Below are positions 17,728 through 27,351 of a DNA stretch of 64,000 bases, piece by piece. Within the stretch, counting starts at the first letter, position 1. Every line of letters begins with the position of its first letter. The notes beneath the pieces are model-generated. The model saw nothing but the letters and a program-made list of their open reading frames with translations. It was not told where the DNA came from and searched no databases. This stretch comes from Arenibacter antarcticus (GTDB lineage Bacteria > Bacteroidota > Bacteroidia > Flavobacteriales > Flavobacteriaceae): positions 744,001 through 808,000 of the forward strand of contig NZ_CP166679.1 in the NCBI RefSeq assembly GCF_041320605.1, read 5' to 3'. A program made the position numbers and the translations under genes.

Positions 17728-18957
17728 TTAGGTTAATGGTTTCTTTTTTAAGGTGATTACCGTTATTTCGGGCCAAATACCAACTCTGCCAGGGTATCCC
17801 AAAAATCCAAAACCTCTATTTACATTAATCATTTGCCCCAGTTCCTCGTAGACACCTGCCCAGTATTTATAACGCCACTTTACGGGACTCCATTTTATCC
17901 ATCCCGGAATTTCAATCCCAAATTGCATCCCGTGGGTATGTCCGCTTAGGGTAAGGTGATAATGGTAGGGATGTTTTAAAACTTCATCTTCCCAATGCGA
18001 GGGGTCATGGCTCATTAAAATCTTAAAATCCTTCTCCATAATTTGGGCCGTAGCTTTATTTAGGTCCCCCGCTTTTTTAAAGCCTCCCCTACCCCAATTC
18101 TCAACTCCGATCAAGGCTATCTTATCATTGCCTTTGGTAAGGTACCTGCTTTCGTTCAACAAAAGTTCAAAACCAATTTCTTGTTGCAGATCTTTAAGTT
18201 GCTCCAAATTATTCCTTTTTAACTCCTCGGTATCCCATTCCACATAATCCCCGTAATCATGGTTACCCAAAATGGAATACTTACCATCCTTGGCATGTAG
18301 GGTTGCAAAAAGATCCTTCCATGGCAACATTTCTTCTGCCTTATTATTCACCAAATCCCCTGTAAACAAAAGCAGATCACTTTTTTGCTGGTTGATAAGA
18401 TCTATCGCATATTCAATTTTTTCCCTATTGTCAAAACTACCACTATGCACATCAGAGATCTGCGTAATCTGATAGCCGTCAAAACCATCGGGCAGATCCT
18501 CAAATTCCAAATTATATCGAAGCACTTTAAAGTTATATTTTCCCCTATACATTCCATAGAGGAGGGCAGAAAATGGCAAGGCGGCAATCCCCAATGCAAG
18601 AACACTTAAAAATCGTCTTCGCTCTGGAAAATTGAAGAATTTCGGGGTCCCGTTTATCTTTAAATACAGTGCGGAAATAAATCGAAAAATATCCTCTGAA
18701 AACAGGAAAATAATAGTGATGGCCTTAAAGGAAAGCATGGCCAGCAAAAAGCCAAAAGCGTAACTTTTAGGTACGCTCAAAACCCTACCTGGATTATCGC
18801 CCAGGGTAAACTGATAAATAAAATTCCCCAACACTAAAAGCGACATGGCCATATAGGCAAAATACACCCAAGGAAATCTAGTTACCGCCCTAAGCGCCTG
18901 TAAGGTGTAAACCCCAAGAGCAATATATAGAATAATAAAAATAATCCATCTGAGCAT
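17728..18957 (-). CDS. Membrane-anchored metallophosphoesterase
   Basis: A 409-residue protein with four or so N-terminal helices (1-130) and a calcineurin-like phosphoesterase domain after about 150. The metal-binding motifs are all present: SDVHSGSF, FTGDLVNN, LGNHDYG, MSHDP and SGHTHG. The arrangement matches the YkuE/YaeI group, some of which hydrolyse UDP-diacylglucosamine or other lipid-linked phosphates; the substrate here is not known. The minus-strand start ATG is at 18957; cutC ends 54 bp upstream on the same strand. Confidence 0.88.
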   Translation of the reverse strand: MLRWIIFIILYIALGVYTLQALRAVTRFPWVYFAYMAMSLLVLGNFIYQFTLGDNPGRVLSVPKSYAFGFLLAMLSFKAITIIFLFSEDIFRFISALYLKINGTPKFFNFPERRRFLSVLALGIAALPFSALLYGMYRGKYNFKVLRYNLEFEDLPDGFDGYQITQISDVHSGSFDNREKIEYAIDLINQQKSDLLLFTGDLVNNKAEEMLPWKDLFATLHAKDGKYSILGNHDYGDYVEWDTEELKRNNLEQLKDLQQEIGFELLLNESRYLTKGNDKIALIGVENWGRGGFKKAGDLNKATAQIMEKDFKILMSHDPSHWEDEVLKHPYHYHLTLSGHTHGMQFGIEIPGWIKWSPVKWRYKYWAGVYEELGQMINVNRGFGFLGYPGRVGIWPEITVITLKKKPLT

Positions 18958-19011
18958 AGGTTAATTTTTAGGTAAAGATATTGGTTTCAATCCACTAGCC
19001 ATTTTAATTAC

Positions 19012-19737
19012 CTATTCTTTAACTAGACGCACTACCTTCTTTAGCACCCCATAATCACTTATTCCTACCTCGTCATCCCTTAAAAAGCTTGGAGTACTCA
19101 TAGGAATAGGGGGGGGATTCTTCAATGTTTTATGAAACTGGATGCCCGACAAATGCACCGCACCAAAGCCTTTTTCCTTAAACTGTTGCACGTTGGTTTC
19201 CCGTATTCCACCTCCAGGCATAACAACAATGCGCTCAGCAATGCCATGCAACTCCCACAATTGCGCCATACCCATCAAGGATGTTTTTTGCAGTCCACTA
19301 CTCAGTAGAGAATTCACCCCTAACAATTCCAATTGTCTAAAAGTCGCTATGGGATCCTTCACCCAATCAAATGCCCTGTGGAATGTAAAATCGAGTGGTC
19401 TAGTGATCCTTATCAATTCCTTGGTCCGTTCAAAATCCAAGGTAAAATCCTTATGCAGCACTCCAGAAACAATACCGTTAAACCCCAATTCCCTACACAT
19501 TTCAATATCGTGCTTCATTATTTCAAATTCTAGATCCGAATAGGTGAAATCCCCACTTCTAGGCCTAATCAGCACATTTACAGGGATAGTAATATGCTTT
19601 TTTATCAATTTTAGCAACCCATAAGAAGGGGTTACCCCTCCCACACCGAGTTCTGCACACAATTCAATTCGGTCAGCACCAGCTTTTTGGGCGTTTAAAG
19701 CAGATTCTAAGGAATTGGCGCATACTTCTACAATCAT
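19012..19737 (-). CDS. cutC: CutC family protein
   Basis: A TIM-barrel protein of the CutC family, named for copper homeostasis though the biochemical role remains unclear. Signatures: VEVCANSLESALNAQKAGADRI, RPRSGDF, THFHRAFD-type FTFHRAFDW, and MPGGGI. ATG at 19737 (MIVEVCANS) was chosen over an in-frame start 12 codons earlier because family members begin here. It is divergent from the glycosylasparaginase-like gene with only 42 bp between starts; the two may share a control region. Confidence 0.92.
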   Translation of the reverse strand: MIVEVCANSLESALNAQKAGADRIELCAELGVGGVTPSYGLLKLIKKHITIPVNVLIRPRSGDFTYSDLEFEIMKHDIEMCRELGFNGIVSGVLHKDFTLDFERTKELIRITRPLDFTFHRAFDWVKDPIATFRQLELLGVNSLLSSGLQKTSLMGMAQLWELHGIAERIVVMPGGGIRETNVQQFKEKGFGAVHLSGIQFHKTLKNPPPIPMSTPSFLRDDEVGISDYGVLKKVVRLVKE

Positions 19738-19779
19738 ATTTCTTATATTTAGAACCTTAAAAATAAGCAACACTTTCTC

Positions 19780-20775
19780 ATGAAAAGAAGAAATTTTCTC
19801 AAAAATTCTACGCTTACCACAGCGGGCATGTTATCTGCTCCACTTTTGGCCTCTTGTCAGGGTACTACTAAAAAAACAATAGTAGAAAACGACAGCACCA
19901 AAATAGTAAAACCCATTGCCATTTGCACCTGGAATTTTATGAATGCAACTGCCAAAGCATGGGAAGTATTAGAAAAAGGAGGATCTTCATTGGATGCCGT
20001 AGAACAGGGGGTAATGGTAGAGGAGGCGGACCTCAATAATGAAACTGTAGGCAATGGCGGCAGACCAGACAGAGACGGCCGCGTTACTTTGGATGCCTGC
20101 ATTATGGATAAGGATGCAAATTGCGGCGCGGTGCTGTGTATGGAGAATATAGCCCATCCTATTAGCGTAGCTCGAAAAGTAATGGAAGAGACACCCCATG
20201 TGATGCTGGTAGGGAAAGGGGCAGAACAATTTGCCTATGAGCAGGGCTTTCAAAAGACCAATTTACTTACCGAAAAAGCTAAAAAAGACTGGTTGGAATG
20301 GAAGAAAAACTCCCAATATGAAACCATTATCAATATAGAGAACCACGACACCATAGGAATGCTTGCCATTGACAAAAACGGTGATATCGCAGGTGCCTGC
20401 ACAACCAGCGGAATGGGATACAAAATGGCTGGTCGCGTTGGGGACTCTCCAATTATTGGTGCTGGTCTGTTTGTAGACAATGAAGTAGGTGGTGCTACCG
20501 CTACTGGCGTGGGCGAGGAAGTAGTTAGGACTGTAGGAAGTTTCTTAATCGTAGAATTGATGCGCCAAGGAAAATCGCCCCAGGAGGCTTGCGAAGAAGG
20601 AGTTAGACGCATCATGGAAAAAAATAAAGACCGCACGGATTTTCAGATCGGCTTCATCGCCATCAATAAAAAAGGGGAAACAGGTGGCTATTGCATTCAC
20701 CCTGGCTTTAGTTATCGCAGCTATTCCGAAGAGGGACATATAGACAATCCTTCGGACTCCTTTTTAAAGGTATAA
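19780..20775 (+). CDS. Tat-exported N4-(beta-N-acetylglucosaminyl)-L-asparaginase-like lipoprotein
   Basis: An Ntn-hydrolase of 331 residues. The start MKRRNFLKNST with lipobox LLASC (Cys26) indicates a Tat-type signal and lipid anchoring. The catalytic threonine follows NHD in NHDTIGMLAID (Thr191), where the precursor cuts itself into alpha and beta chains; the later GDSPIIGAGLFVDNEVGGAT matches the glycosylasparaginase family. The enzyme cleaves the sugar-asparagine bond left after glycoprotein breakdown. Its neighbours do not form a clear glycan locus. A plain isoaspartyl peptidase is less likely. Confidence 0.88.
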   Translation: MKRRNFLKNSTLTTAGMLSAPLLASCQGTTKKTIVENDSTKIVKPIAICTWNFMNATAKAWEVLEKGGSSLDAVEQGVMVEEADLNNETVGNGGRPDRDGRVTLDACIMDKDANCGAVLCMENIAHPISVARKVMEETPHVMLVGKGAEQFAYEQGFQKTNLLTEKAKKDWLEWKKNSQYETIINIENHDTIGMLAIDKNGDIAGACTTSGMGYKMAGRVGDSPIIGAGLFVDNEVGGATATGVGEEVVRTVGSFLIVELMRQGKSPQEACEEGVRRIMEKNKDRTDFQIGFIAINKKGETGGYCIHPGFSYRSYSEEGHIDNPSDSFLKV

Positions 20776-20817
20776 TCAACATAAAATAGAATATTACTTC
20801 GGAAATAAACCAATAAA

Positions 20818-23664
20818 ATGGCTGAACAAAAGAGACTTTTTTTACTAGATGCTTACGCCCTAATATTTAGAGGGTATTATGCCTTAATCAAAAACCCAAG
20901 GATAAACTCCAAGGGCATGGACACTTCCGCCATTATGGGGTTTATGAACTCTCTACTGGATGTAATCCGAAGAGAAAAACCAGACCACTTAGCAGTTTGT
21001 TTTGACAAAGGTGGAAGTGTAGACCGCACGGAAATGTTTCCAGAATACAAAGCCAATAGAGACGCCACCCCAGATGCCATAAAAATTGCGATACCTTATA
21101 TTCAAGATATTCTTAAGGCTATGCATATCCCTGTAGTGGTATTGGAAGGGTGGGAGGCCGATGACATTATAGGAACCTTGGCGAAACAAGCCGAAAAAGA
21201 AGGTTACAAGGTATTTATGGTGACCCCTGATAAAGATTTTGGTCAGTTGGTATCTGAGAACATATTTATGTATCGCCCTGCACGAATGGGCAATGGCATA
21301 GAAATATGGGGTATTCCTGAAATCCAAAAGCGATTTGGCGTAGAACGCCCCGAACAGGTGATTGATTACTTGGGGATGATGGGCGATGCCAGTGACAATA
21401 TCCCAGGGCTACCAGGAGTGGGGGATAAAACCGCGAAAAAATTTATTGAGCAATTTGGCTCCATGGAAAACCTCCTTGCCAATACGGACAAGCTTAAAGG
21501 AAAAATGAAGGAACGGGTCATTGAAAATGCCGAATTGGGACTACTTTCCAAAAAACTAGCCACCATTTGTGTTGATTGCGATGTCACCTTTAATGCCGCC
21601 GATTACGAACTCACCATGCCTGATGGTGATAAAGTACAGGAACTATTTGAAGCGTTGGAGTTTAGAAGGTTAAAGGACCAATTTATAAAACTCTTCTCCA
21701 ACGAACCTACTGAAGAAACCGCTACAACAGATAAGGAAGGAAAAGAAACCACGACTCAAAAGAAGACTGCTTCAGCCGGTAGCGGCCAATTCTCACTTTT
21801 TGGAGGGGATGGGGACAACAGTGGTGCAACAATAGCAGAATTCTCCAGCAGAACTACTATAGCCAATGTACCCCATGTGTACCAAAGCGTATTGCCAGGT
21901 ATGGCGATGAAGCTCTTCCTTCAAAATCTAATGCAACAAACCTCGGTGTGTTTTGACACGGAAACCACTGGACTAAATCCGCTAACCGCAGAATTGGTTG
22001 GGATTGCCTTTAGCTGGGAGGCTGGTAAGGGCTTTTATATTCCATTCCCCGAAGATAAATTGGCGGCTCAGGAATTAATTGAACAACTAAGACCATTTTT
22101 TGAAGCGGAAAACATTGAGAAAATTGGTCAGAATTTAAAATACGATATCAAGGTACTGCACAAATACGGGGTTTTTATTAAAGGGAAATATTTCGACACC
22201 ATGTTAGCGCATTACCTTATTAATCCGGACATGCGACACAATATGGACGTTTTGGCCGAGACCTATTTAAATTACACTCCCGTCTCCATTACCGAACTCA
22301 TTGGCAAAAAAGGCAAAAACCAAATTTCCATGAGAGAAGTGCCCTTGGAAAAACAGACCGAATATGCTGTTGAAGATGCCGACATCACTTTTCAATTGGC
22401 CCAACATTTTAGACCAGAGCTAAAAGAAGCTAAAACAGAAGACCTTTTTAACACTATTGAGATTCCCCTGTTACGCGTATTGGCGGATATGGAATTGGAG
22501 GGCATTAATCTAGATAAGGCCTTTTTAAATTCATTGGCCAAGGATTTAGAAAATGACATAAAGGAACTAGAGACCAAGATATTTAAGGAAGCCGGAGAAG
22601 AGTTCAATATTGCTTCCCCAAAACAGTTGGGAGAAATTTTGTTCGACAAGCTTAAACTGGTGGCTAAACCTAAAAAAACAAAAACAGGTCAGTATTCTAC
22701 TGCTGAGGACGTGCTTTCCTATTTAGCAAAGGATCATGAAATTATCCGAAGCGTATTAGACTACAGAGGCCTCAGCAAACTTAAAAGCACCTATATAGAC
22801 GCCCTTCCCGAACAAATTGAGGAAAGCACAGGCAGGGTGCACACCGATTATATGCAAACTGTTGCCGCAACAGGACGTTTAAGCAGCAACAATCCTAACC
22901 TGCAAAATATCCCTATCCGAACAGAAAGAGGAAGACAGGTACGTAAAGCCTTTGTTCCACGTAATGAAGAGTTTATTCTCTTGGCCGCGGATTATTCGCA
23001 GATAGAATTGCGGATCATTGCAGCACTGAGCCAAGAGACTACCATGATCGAGGCCTTTAAGAACGGGGAAGACATACACGCTTCCACGGCTTCCAAAGTA
23101 TTTAACATACCTCTTGATGAGGTCACCAGGGAGCAGCGTAGCAATGCCAAAACCGTGAATTTCGGAATTATATACGGGGTGTCCGCATTTGGGCTGAGCA
23201 ATCAGACAGATCTCTCCCGTACGGAAGCAAAAGACCTTATAGAAACCTATTATAAGACCTATCCAAAATTGCGTAATTATATTAGCGAACAAATAAATCT
23301 AGCCCGTGAAAATGGGTATGTTCAGACGGTATTGGGTAGACGCAGATACTTAAAGGATATTAACGCCAGCAATGCAGTTGTAAGAGGCGCCGCGGAACGC
23401 AATGCCGTAAATGCGCCCATACAGGGAAGTGCCGCGGACATTATTAAAATAGCTATGATCAATATCCATAATAAATTAGAGCAAGGAAATTACAAAAGCA
23501 AAATGCTCTTACAAGTACATGATGAATTGGTCTTTGATGTCTACAAACCAGAATTGGAGGAAATGAAGTTGATGATAAAATCGGAAATGGAAAACGCCTA
23601 TAAACTCTCCGTACCCTTAGATGTGGATTTGGGTGTTGGACAGGATTGGCTAGAAGCCCATTAA
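20818..23664 (+). CDS. polA: DNA polymerase I
   Basis: A 948-residue family A polymerase for repair and Okazaki fragment processing. It has the 5'-3' exonuclease domain (1-300, with GWEADDIIGTLA and GDASDNIPGLPGVG), a low-complexity linker near 300-330, a 3'-5' proofreading domain with the acidic motif FDTETTGL near 379, and the polymerase domain with motif A DYSQIELR (725-732), motif B NAKTVNFGIIYG, and motif C QVHDELVF (near 901). The exonuclease acidic residues are present, so proofreading is likely active. It lies 42 bp after the glycosylasparaginase-like gene. Confidence 0.98.
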   Translation: MAEQKRLFLLDAYALIFRGYYALIKNPRINSKGMDTSAIMGFMNSLLDVIRREKPDHLAVCFDKGGSVDRTEMFPEYKANRDATPDAIKIAIPYIQDILKAMHIPVVVLEGWEADDIIGTLAKQAEKEGYKVFMVTPDKDFGQLVSENIFMYRPARMGNGIEIWGIPEIQKRFGVERPEQVIDYLGMMGDASDNIPGLPGVGDKTAKKFIEQFGSMENLLANTDKLKGKMKERVIENAELGLLSKKLATICVDCDVTFNAADYELTMPDGDKVQELFEALEFRRLKDQFIKLFSNEPTEETATTDKEGKETTTQKKTASAGSGQFSLFGGDGDNSGATIAEFSSRTTIANVPHVYQSVLPGMAMKLFLQNLMQQTSVCFDTETTGLNPLTAELVGIAFSWEAGKGFYIPFPEDKLAAQELIEQLRPFFEAENIEKIGQNLKYDIKVLHKYGVFIKGKYFDTMLAHYLINPDMRHNMDVLAETYLNYTPVSITELIGKKGKNQISMREVPLEKQTEYAVEDADITFQLAQHFRPELKEAKTEDLFNTIEIPLLRVLADMELEGINLDKAFLNSLAKDLENDIKELETKIFKEAGEEFNIASPKQLGEILFDKLKLVAKPKKTKTGQYSTAEDVLSYLAKDHEIIRSVLDYRGLSKLKSTYIDALPEQIEESTGRVHTDYMQTVAATGRLSSNNPNLQNIPIRTERGRQVRKAFVPRNEEFILLAADYSQIELRIIAALSQETTMIEAFKNGEDIHASTASKVFNIPLDEVTREQRSNAKTVNFGIIYGVSAFGLSNQTDLSRTEAKDLIETYYKTYPKLRNYISEQINLARENGYVQTVLGRRRYLKDINASNAVVRGAAERNAVNAPIQGSAADIIKIAMINIHNKLEQGNYKSKMLLQVHDELVFDVYKPELEEMKLMIKSEMENAYKLSVPLDVDLGVGQDWLEAH

Positions 23665-23953
23665 CGATGAGGACGGACTAGCACACCCCAAAAATGGAAT
23701 TAAGCAGCTCATAGGCGCCATCTCAAGAAAAGGAAACGAAAAAGCGGGTATAAAAAATTGCATACGCTGCCCAAATCACTAGATTAATAAAAAATCTTTA
23801 TCCCTAATAGTTAGGACAAATACATTAAAAACAAGAGGGGAATATAGTTTCTAATTCCAAAGAAACACGTACGAAAATAATTAAAAGCCTCCCCCAAGCA
23901 GGTGTATTTAATCCGAAAAAAGAAAAAAACAATAAAATAATAAGAAACAACCA
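23665..23953. other. Intergenic stretch downstream of polA
   Basis: About 290 bp with no recognised gene. No convincing polA terminator is visible; the right end leads into the rplM promoter. Confidence 0.5.
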
Positions 23954-23984
23954 TTTGGAATTCAACTTAATAATTGTACATTTG
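23954..23984 (+). promoter_or_regulatory. Promoter of rplM-rpsI, with a 5'-end hairpin
   Basis: TTTG at 23954-23957, a 19-bp spacer and TACATTTG at 23977-23984 form one of the best Bacteroidota promoters in the window. A small hairpin (CCCGT/ACGGG, 23988-24000) sits at the expected transcript 5' end and may stabilise it. Confidence 0.75.
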
Positions 23985-24031
23985 CAGCCCGTTAAACGGG
24001 ATTGAAGTGTTTAATAAATAAATATATTAGT

Positions 24032-24487
24032 GTGGATACATTAAGCTACAAGACGATTTCGGCCAATAAGGCAACCGTTGACAAACAATGGTTACTAGTT
24101 GATGCTGAAGGAGAAACATTGGGCCGTCTTGCTTCTAAAGTAGCGAAGTTACTTAGAGGAAAGTACAAGCCTAGTTTTACACCACATGTTGATTGTGGGG
24201 ATAATGTTGTTATTATCAATGCAGAAAAAATCAACCTGTCCGGTAAGAAGTGGGATTCAAAAACCTACATTCGTCACACCGGTTACCCAGGAGGTCAAAG
24301 GTTTACAACTGCCAAAGAGATGCTGTCTAAAGACCCAGCGCGTATTATCGAAAAATCCGTAAAAGGAATGTTACCCAAGAACAAATTGGGTGCAGAGCTT
24401 TTCCGTAATTTGAAGGTATATGCTGGTAAAGGCCACAATCAAGAAGCACAAAAACCAAGAGCAATTAACTTAAACGACCTAAGGTAA
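24032..24487 (+). CDS. rplM: 50S ribosomal protein L13
   Basis: 151 residues with clear L13 features: GETLGRLASKVAKLLRGKY, HVDCGDNVVIINAEKI, IRHTGYPGGQ and GMLPKNKLG. I place the start at GTG 24032 (VDTLSYKTISANKATV), where flavobacterial L13 proteins begin; an upstream TTG at 24002 would add ten unusual residues. There is no ATG in this region. The stop TAA overlaps the rpsI ATG by one base (TAATG). Confidence 0.96.
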   Translation: MDTLSYKTISANKATVDKQWLLVDAEGETLGRLASKVAKLLRGKYKPSFTPHVDCGDNVVIINAEKINLSGKKWDSKTYIRHTGYPGGQRFTTAKEMLSKDPARIIEKSVKGMLPKNKLGAELFRNLKVYAGKGHNQEAQKPRAINLNDLR

Positions 24488-24873
24488 TGGAAATGATTCA
24501 TAAAATTGGTAGAAGAAAAACAGCAGTTGCCAGAGTTTACGTTTCTCAAGGAAGTGGGAACATAACCATCAACAAGAGAGAATTAAGCAACTATTTTCCT
24601 ACTGCAACATTACAGTACAAAGTAAAGCAACCATTTGCATTGACCAACAACGAAGAAAACTTTGATGTTAAGGTGAACGTTTTTGGCGGTGGAATTACAG
24701 GACAAGCGGAAGCAATTCGTTTGGCATTATCTAGAGCCTTGTGCGAAATGGATGCCGAGCACAGATTGGTTCTTAAACCAGAAGGTCTTTTAACTAGAGA
24801 TCCAAGAATGGTTGAGCGTAAGAAATTCGGTCAGAAGAAAGCCCGTAAGAAATTCCAGTTCTCCAAGCGTTAA
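24487..24873 (+). CDS. rpsI: 30S ribosomal protein S9
   Basis: 128 residues ending in the family's GQKKARKKFQFSKR tail, which reaches the P site of the ribosome. It starts within the rplM stop codon, so translation of the two is coupled. The MEMIHKIGRRKTAVARV start matches S9 proteins from related bacteria. Confidence 0.97.
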   Translation: MEMIHKIGRRKTAVARVYVSQGSGNITINKRELSNYFPTATLQYKVKQPFALTNNEENFDVKVNVFGGGITGQAEAIRLALSRALCEMDAEHRLVLKPEGLLTRDPRMVERKKFGQKKARKKFQFSKR

Positions 24874-25109
24874 TATTGCATTACTTAAGCCGATACTGGA
24901 AACAGTACGGAATTACCTAAAATTGTTCATTGAAAGCCTCCAATTGAGGTGGCAATTAAAAAATACCTATCCATTCAATTGGAAACTTGGTCTGGGCCAT
25001 CCCAGATACAAGTAGAGGTTAAATTAGTTTAGCATCTAAATGTTAAAGGCTCCCATTGGGTACCACTTTAATATTGCTAATTCAAAGGAACGTAAACTAA
25101 GAAAATAAA

Positions 25110-26219
25110 ATGGCAAACAAAATTGAAGTAAAAGACCTTTTAGAGGCAGGTGTGCATTTTGGCCACCTTACTAGGAAATGGAATCCGAACATGGCTCCCT
25201 ATATCTACATGGAGCGTAACGGAATTCACGTTATCAATCTTTACAAAACTGTTGCAAAATTAGAGGAGACCAATGAGGCTCTTAGAAAAATTGCAGCATC
25301 AGGTAGAAAAGTACTTTTCGTAGCTACCAAAAAACAAGCAAAAGACATCGTTGCCGAAAAAGCTGGAAACGTAAATATGCCCTACATCACCGAAAGATGG
25401 CCTGGGGGTATGTTGACCAACTTCGTAACTATTCGTAAAGCAGTCAAAAAAATGGCTACTATTGATAGAATGAAGAAGGATGGTACTTTTAACACCCTTT
25501 CTAAAAAAGAACGTCTACAAGTAAGTCGTTTGCGTGCAAAATTAGAAAAGAACTTAGGTTCTATTTCTGAAATGACTCGTCTACCTGCAGCCTTATTTGT
25601 GGTAGATACAATGCGTGAGCACATTGCTGTTAAGGAAGCCTTAAAATTGAATATTCCAATTTTTGCAATGGTAGATACCAATTCTGATCCAAGACAGATC
25701 GATTATATCGTTCCTTCCAATGATGATGCCTCCAAATCTATTGAAGTGATCATGCAATCTGTTACTGCTGCTATTGCAGAAGGTCTAACGGAGCGCAAAT
25801 CCGAAAAACAATCTGAGAAGGAAGGAAAGGATGATGCCGAACCAAAACAGAAAAAAGCAGCCAAAGCTCCTGAAAAAGCTAAGGTAACTGAAGATACTAA
25901 AGAAGAAGCACCTGAAGTAGCTAAAGAAACTGAAGCTAAAGCAGAAAAAAAATCTTCTGATAATGCTGCTGATGACCTTACCAAAGTAGAAGGTATCGGT
26001 CCAAAAATAGCAGAGATATTCCAGGAAGCTGGTATTCATACATTTGCTGATCTTGCTGCTAAATCTGAGGAAGACCTAGCGAGCATCCTTACAGAAGCAG
26101 GACCAAGATACGCTTCCAAAAACCCTGCATCATGGTCAAAACAAGCCAAGATGGCAGCAGATGGAAAATGGGACGAGCTACAAGAATGGCAAGATAGTGT
26201 TAAAGGTGGAATAGAATAA
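25110..26219 (+). CDS. rpsB: 30S ribosomal protein S2 fused to a helix-hairpin-helix domain
   Basis: Residues 1 to about 230 are a normal S2 (ANKIEVKDLLEAGVHFGHLT, TRKWNPNMAPYIY, ERWPGGMLTNF, PIFAMVDTNSDP). They are followed by a 55-residue Lys/Glu/Ala-rich linker (230-288) and a C-terminal domain from about 289, DDLTKVEGIGPKIAEIF ... GPRYASKNPASWSKQA, that matches the helix-hairpin-helix domain found as an add-on to several proteins in this phylum, including L21. The total of 369 residues is well above the usual 230-260. No frame break separates the parts. The tail could bind rRNA or DNA; that is inference. The 236-bp leader after rpsI may hold S2-responsive control. Confidence 0.97.
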   Translation: MANKIEVKDLLEAGVHFGHLTRKWNPNMAPYIYMERNGIHVINLYKTVAKLEETNEALRKIAASGRKVLFVATKKQAKDIVAEKAGNVNMPYITERWPGGMLTNFVTIRKAVKKMATIDRMKKDGTFNTLSKKERLQVSRLRAKLEKNLGSISEMTRLPAALFVVDTMREHIAVKEALKLNIPIFAMVDTNSDPRQIDYIVPSNDDASKSIEVIMQSVTAAIAEGLTERKSEKQSEKEGKDDAEPKQKKAAKAPEKAKVTEDTKEEAPEVAKETEAKAEKKSSDNAADDLTKVEGIGPKIAEIFQEAGIHTFADLAAKSEEDLASILTEAGPRYASKNPASWSKQAKMAADGKWDELQEWQDSVKGGIE

Positions 26220-26263
26220 TCCCCCTTTAACAAGAACCAAATATCAATTTTACATTACCCTAG

Positions 26264-26289
26264 AACAGGATCTATTTTTAGATCCTGTT
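26264..26289 (+). terminator. Hairpin between rpsB and tsf, possible attenuator
   Basis: A perfect 11-bp stem (AACAGGATCTA / TAGATCCTGTT) with a TTTT loop, 26 bp before tsf. No T-run follows, so it may be a partial terminator or RNA processing site that lowers tsf relative to rpsB. Confidence 0.55.
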
Positions 26290-26315
26290 TGAAGGAAAAT
26301 TAAAACATAAATAAA

Positions 26316-27140
26316 ATGGCAAAAATTACCGCCGCAGAGGTAAATAGACTAAGAAAAACAACAGGTGCAGGCATGATGGATTGCAAAAACGCCCTAGTTG
26401 AAGCTGAAGGGGATTTTGAAAAAGCAATTGAAATCCTTCGTAAAAAAGGACAAAAAGTAGCAGCGAAGAGAGCCGATAGGGATTCTTCTGAAGGTGCCGC
26501 TATTGCAAAAGTTAATGCGGACAACACTTTAGGTGTTATCATTTCCTTAAACTGTGAGACCGATTTTGTTGCTAAGAACGATACTTTCGTGACCCTGGCA
26601 AACGAATTGGCAGACCTAGCATTAAACTACGACACCAAAGAAGCTTTCTTAAATGCCGATTACAAAGGAAATACGGTACAGGACAAACTTACCGAACAGA
26701 CAGGTGTTATTGGTGAGAAAATTGAAATAGGCGGATTTAGCCGACTTTCTGCTCCTTTTGTAGGTTCTTACATCCACGCAGGAAACAAAATAGCCACTTT
26801 GGTTGGACTTTCAGCAGCCGTTAATGGTGCTGATGTTGCTGCCAAGGATGTTGCTATGCAAGCTGCTGCCATGAACCCAGTAGCCCTTAACGAGGCTGGT
26901 GTTGACCAATCCGTTATTGATAAGGAAATTGAAATCGCTAAAGACCAACTACGTCAAGAAGGTAAACCAGAAGCAATGTTAGATAATATTGCCAAAGGAA
27001 AATTAAACCGTTTCTTTAAAGACAACACCTTGGTTAACCAAGATTTCATTAAAGATAGCAAACTAAGTGTTGCACAATATGTGAAATCTGTTGATTCCAA
27101 TTTGGAAGTAACCGATTTTAAAAGAGTTGCTCTAGGATAA
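26316..27140 (+). CDS. tsf: Elongation factor Ts
   Basis: Recycles EF-Tu by exchanging GDP for GTP. 274 residues with the UBA-like N-terminal domain VNRLRKTTGAGMMDCKNAL, the EF-Tu contact motif CETDFVAKND, and the core and dimerisation domains. It follows rpsB by 96 bp, as in most bacteria, and ends at a strong terminator. Confidence 0.98.
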   Translation: MAKITAAEVNRLRKTTGAGMMDCKNALVEAEGDFEKAIEILRKKGQKVAAKRADRDSSEGAAIAKVNADNTLGVIISLNCETDFVAKNDTFVTLANELADLALNYDTKEAFLNADYKGNTVQDKLTEQTGVIGEKIEIGGFSRLSAPFVGSYIHAGNKIATLVGLSAAVNGADVAAKDVAMQAAAMNPVALNEAGVDQSVIDKEIEIAKDQLRQEGKPEAMLDNIAKGKLNRFFKDNTLVNQDFIKDSKLSVAQYVKSVDSNLEVTDFKRVALG

Positions 27141-27160
27141 TTCCAGCAATCTAAATTTCA

Positions 27161-27189
27161 AAACCCGCTTTTATTCTAAAAGCGGGTTT
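27161..27189 (+). terminator. Terminator of rpsB-tsf
   Basis: A 13-bp perfect stem (AAACCCGCTTTTA / TAAAAGCGGGTTT) with a 3-nt loop and a following T-run. Confidence 0.9.
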
Positions 27190-27312
27190 TTTTATGCCGT
27201 TATGCCAGCACCAATACACAACAATAACCGTAAAAAAAGCAAATTCAATCCCCTAAATTGACTATAAAAAGATTCGCAACCACGAATCATCATCTACAGC
27301 CCGCATCATAAA

Positions 27313-27330
27313 TAATTTTGATTATTTTTG
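27313..27330 (+). promoter_or_regulatory. Two adjacent -7 elements for pyrH
   Basis: TAATTTTG (27313-27320) and TATTTTTG (27323-27330) both match TAnnTTTG, 22-32 bp ahead of the pyrH start. A -33 TTG with good spacing is not evident. Confidence 0.4.
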
Positions 27331-27351
27331 CCTTGAATTAATCAACGCAAG

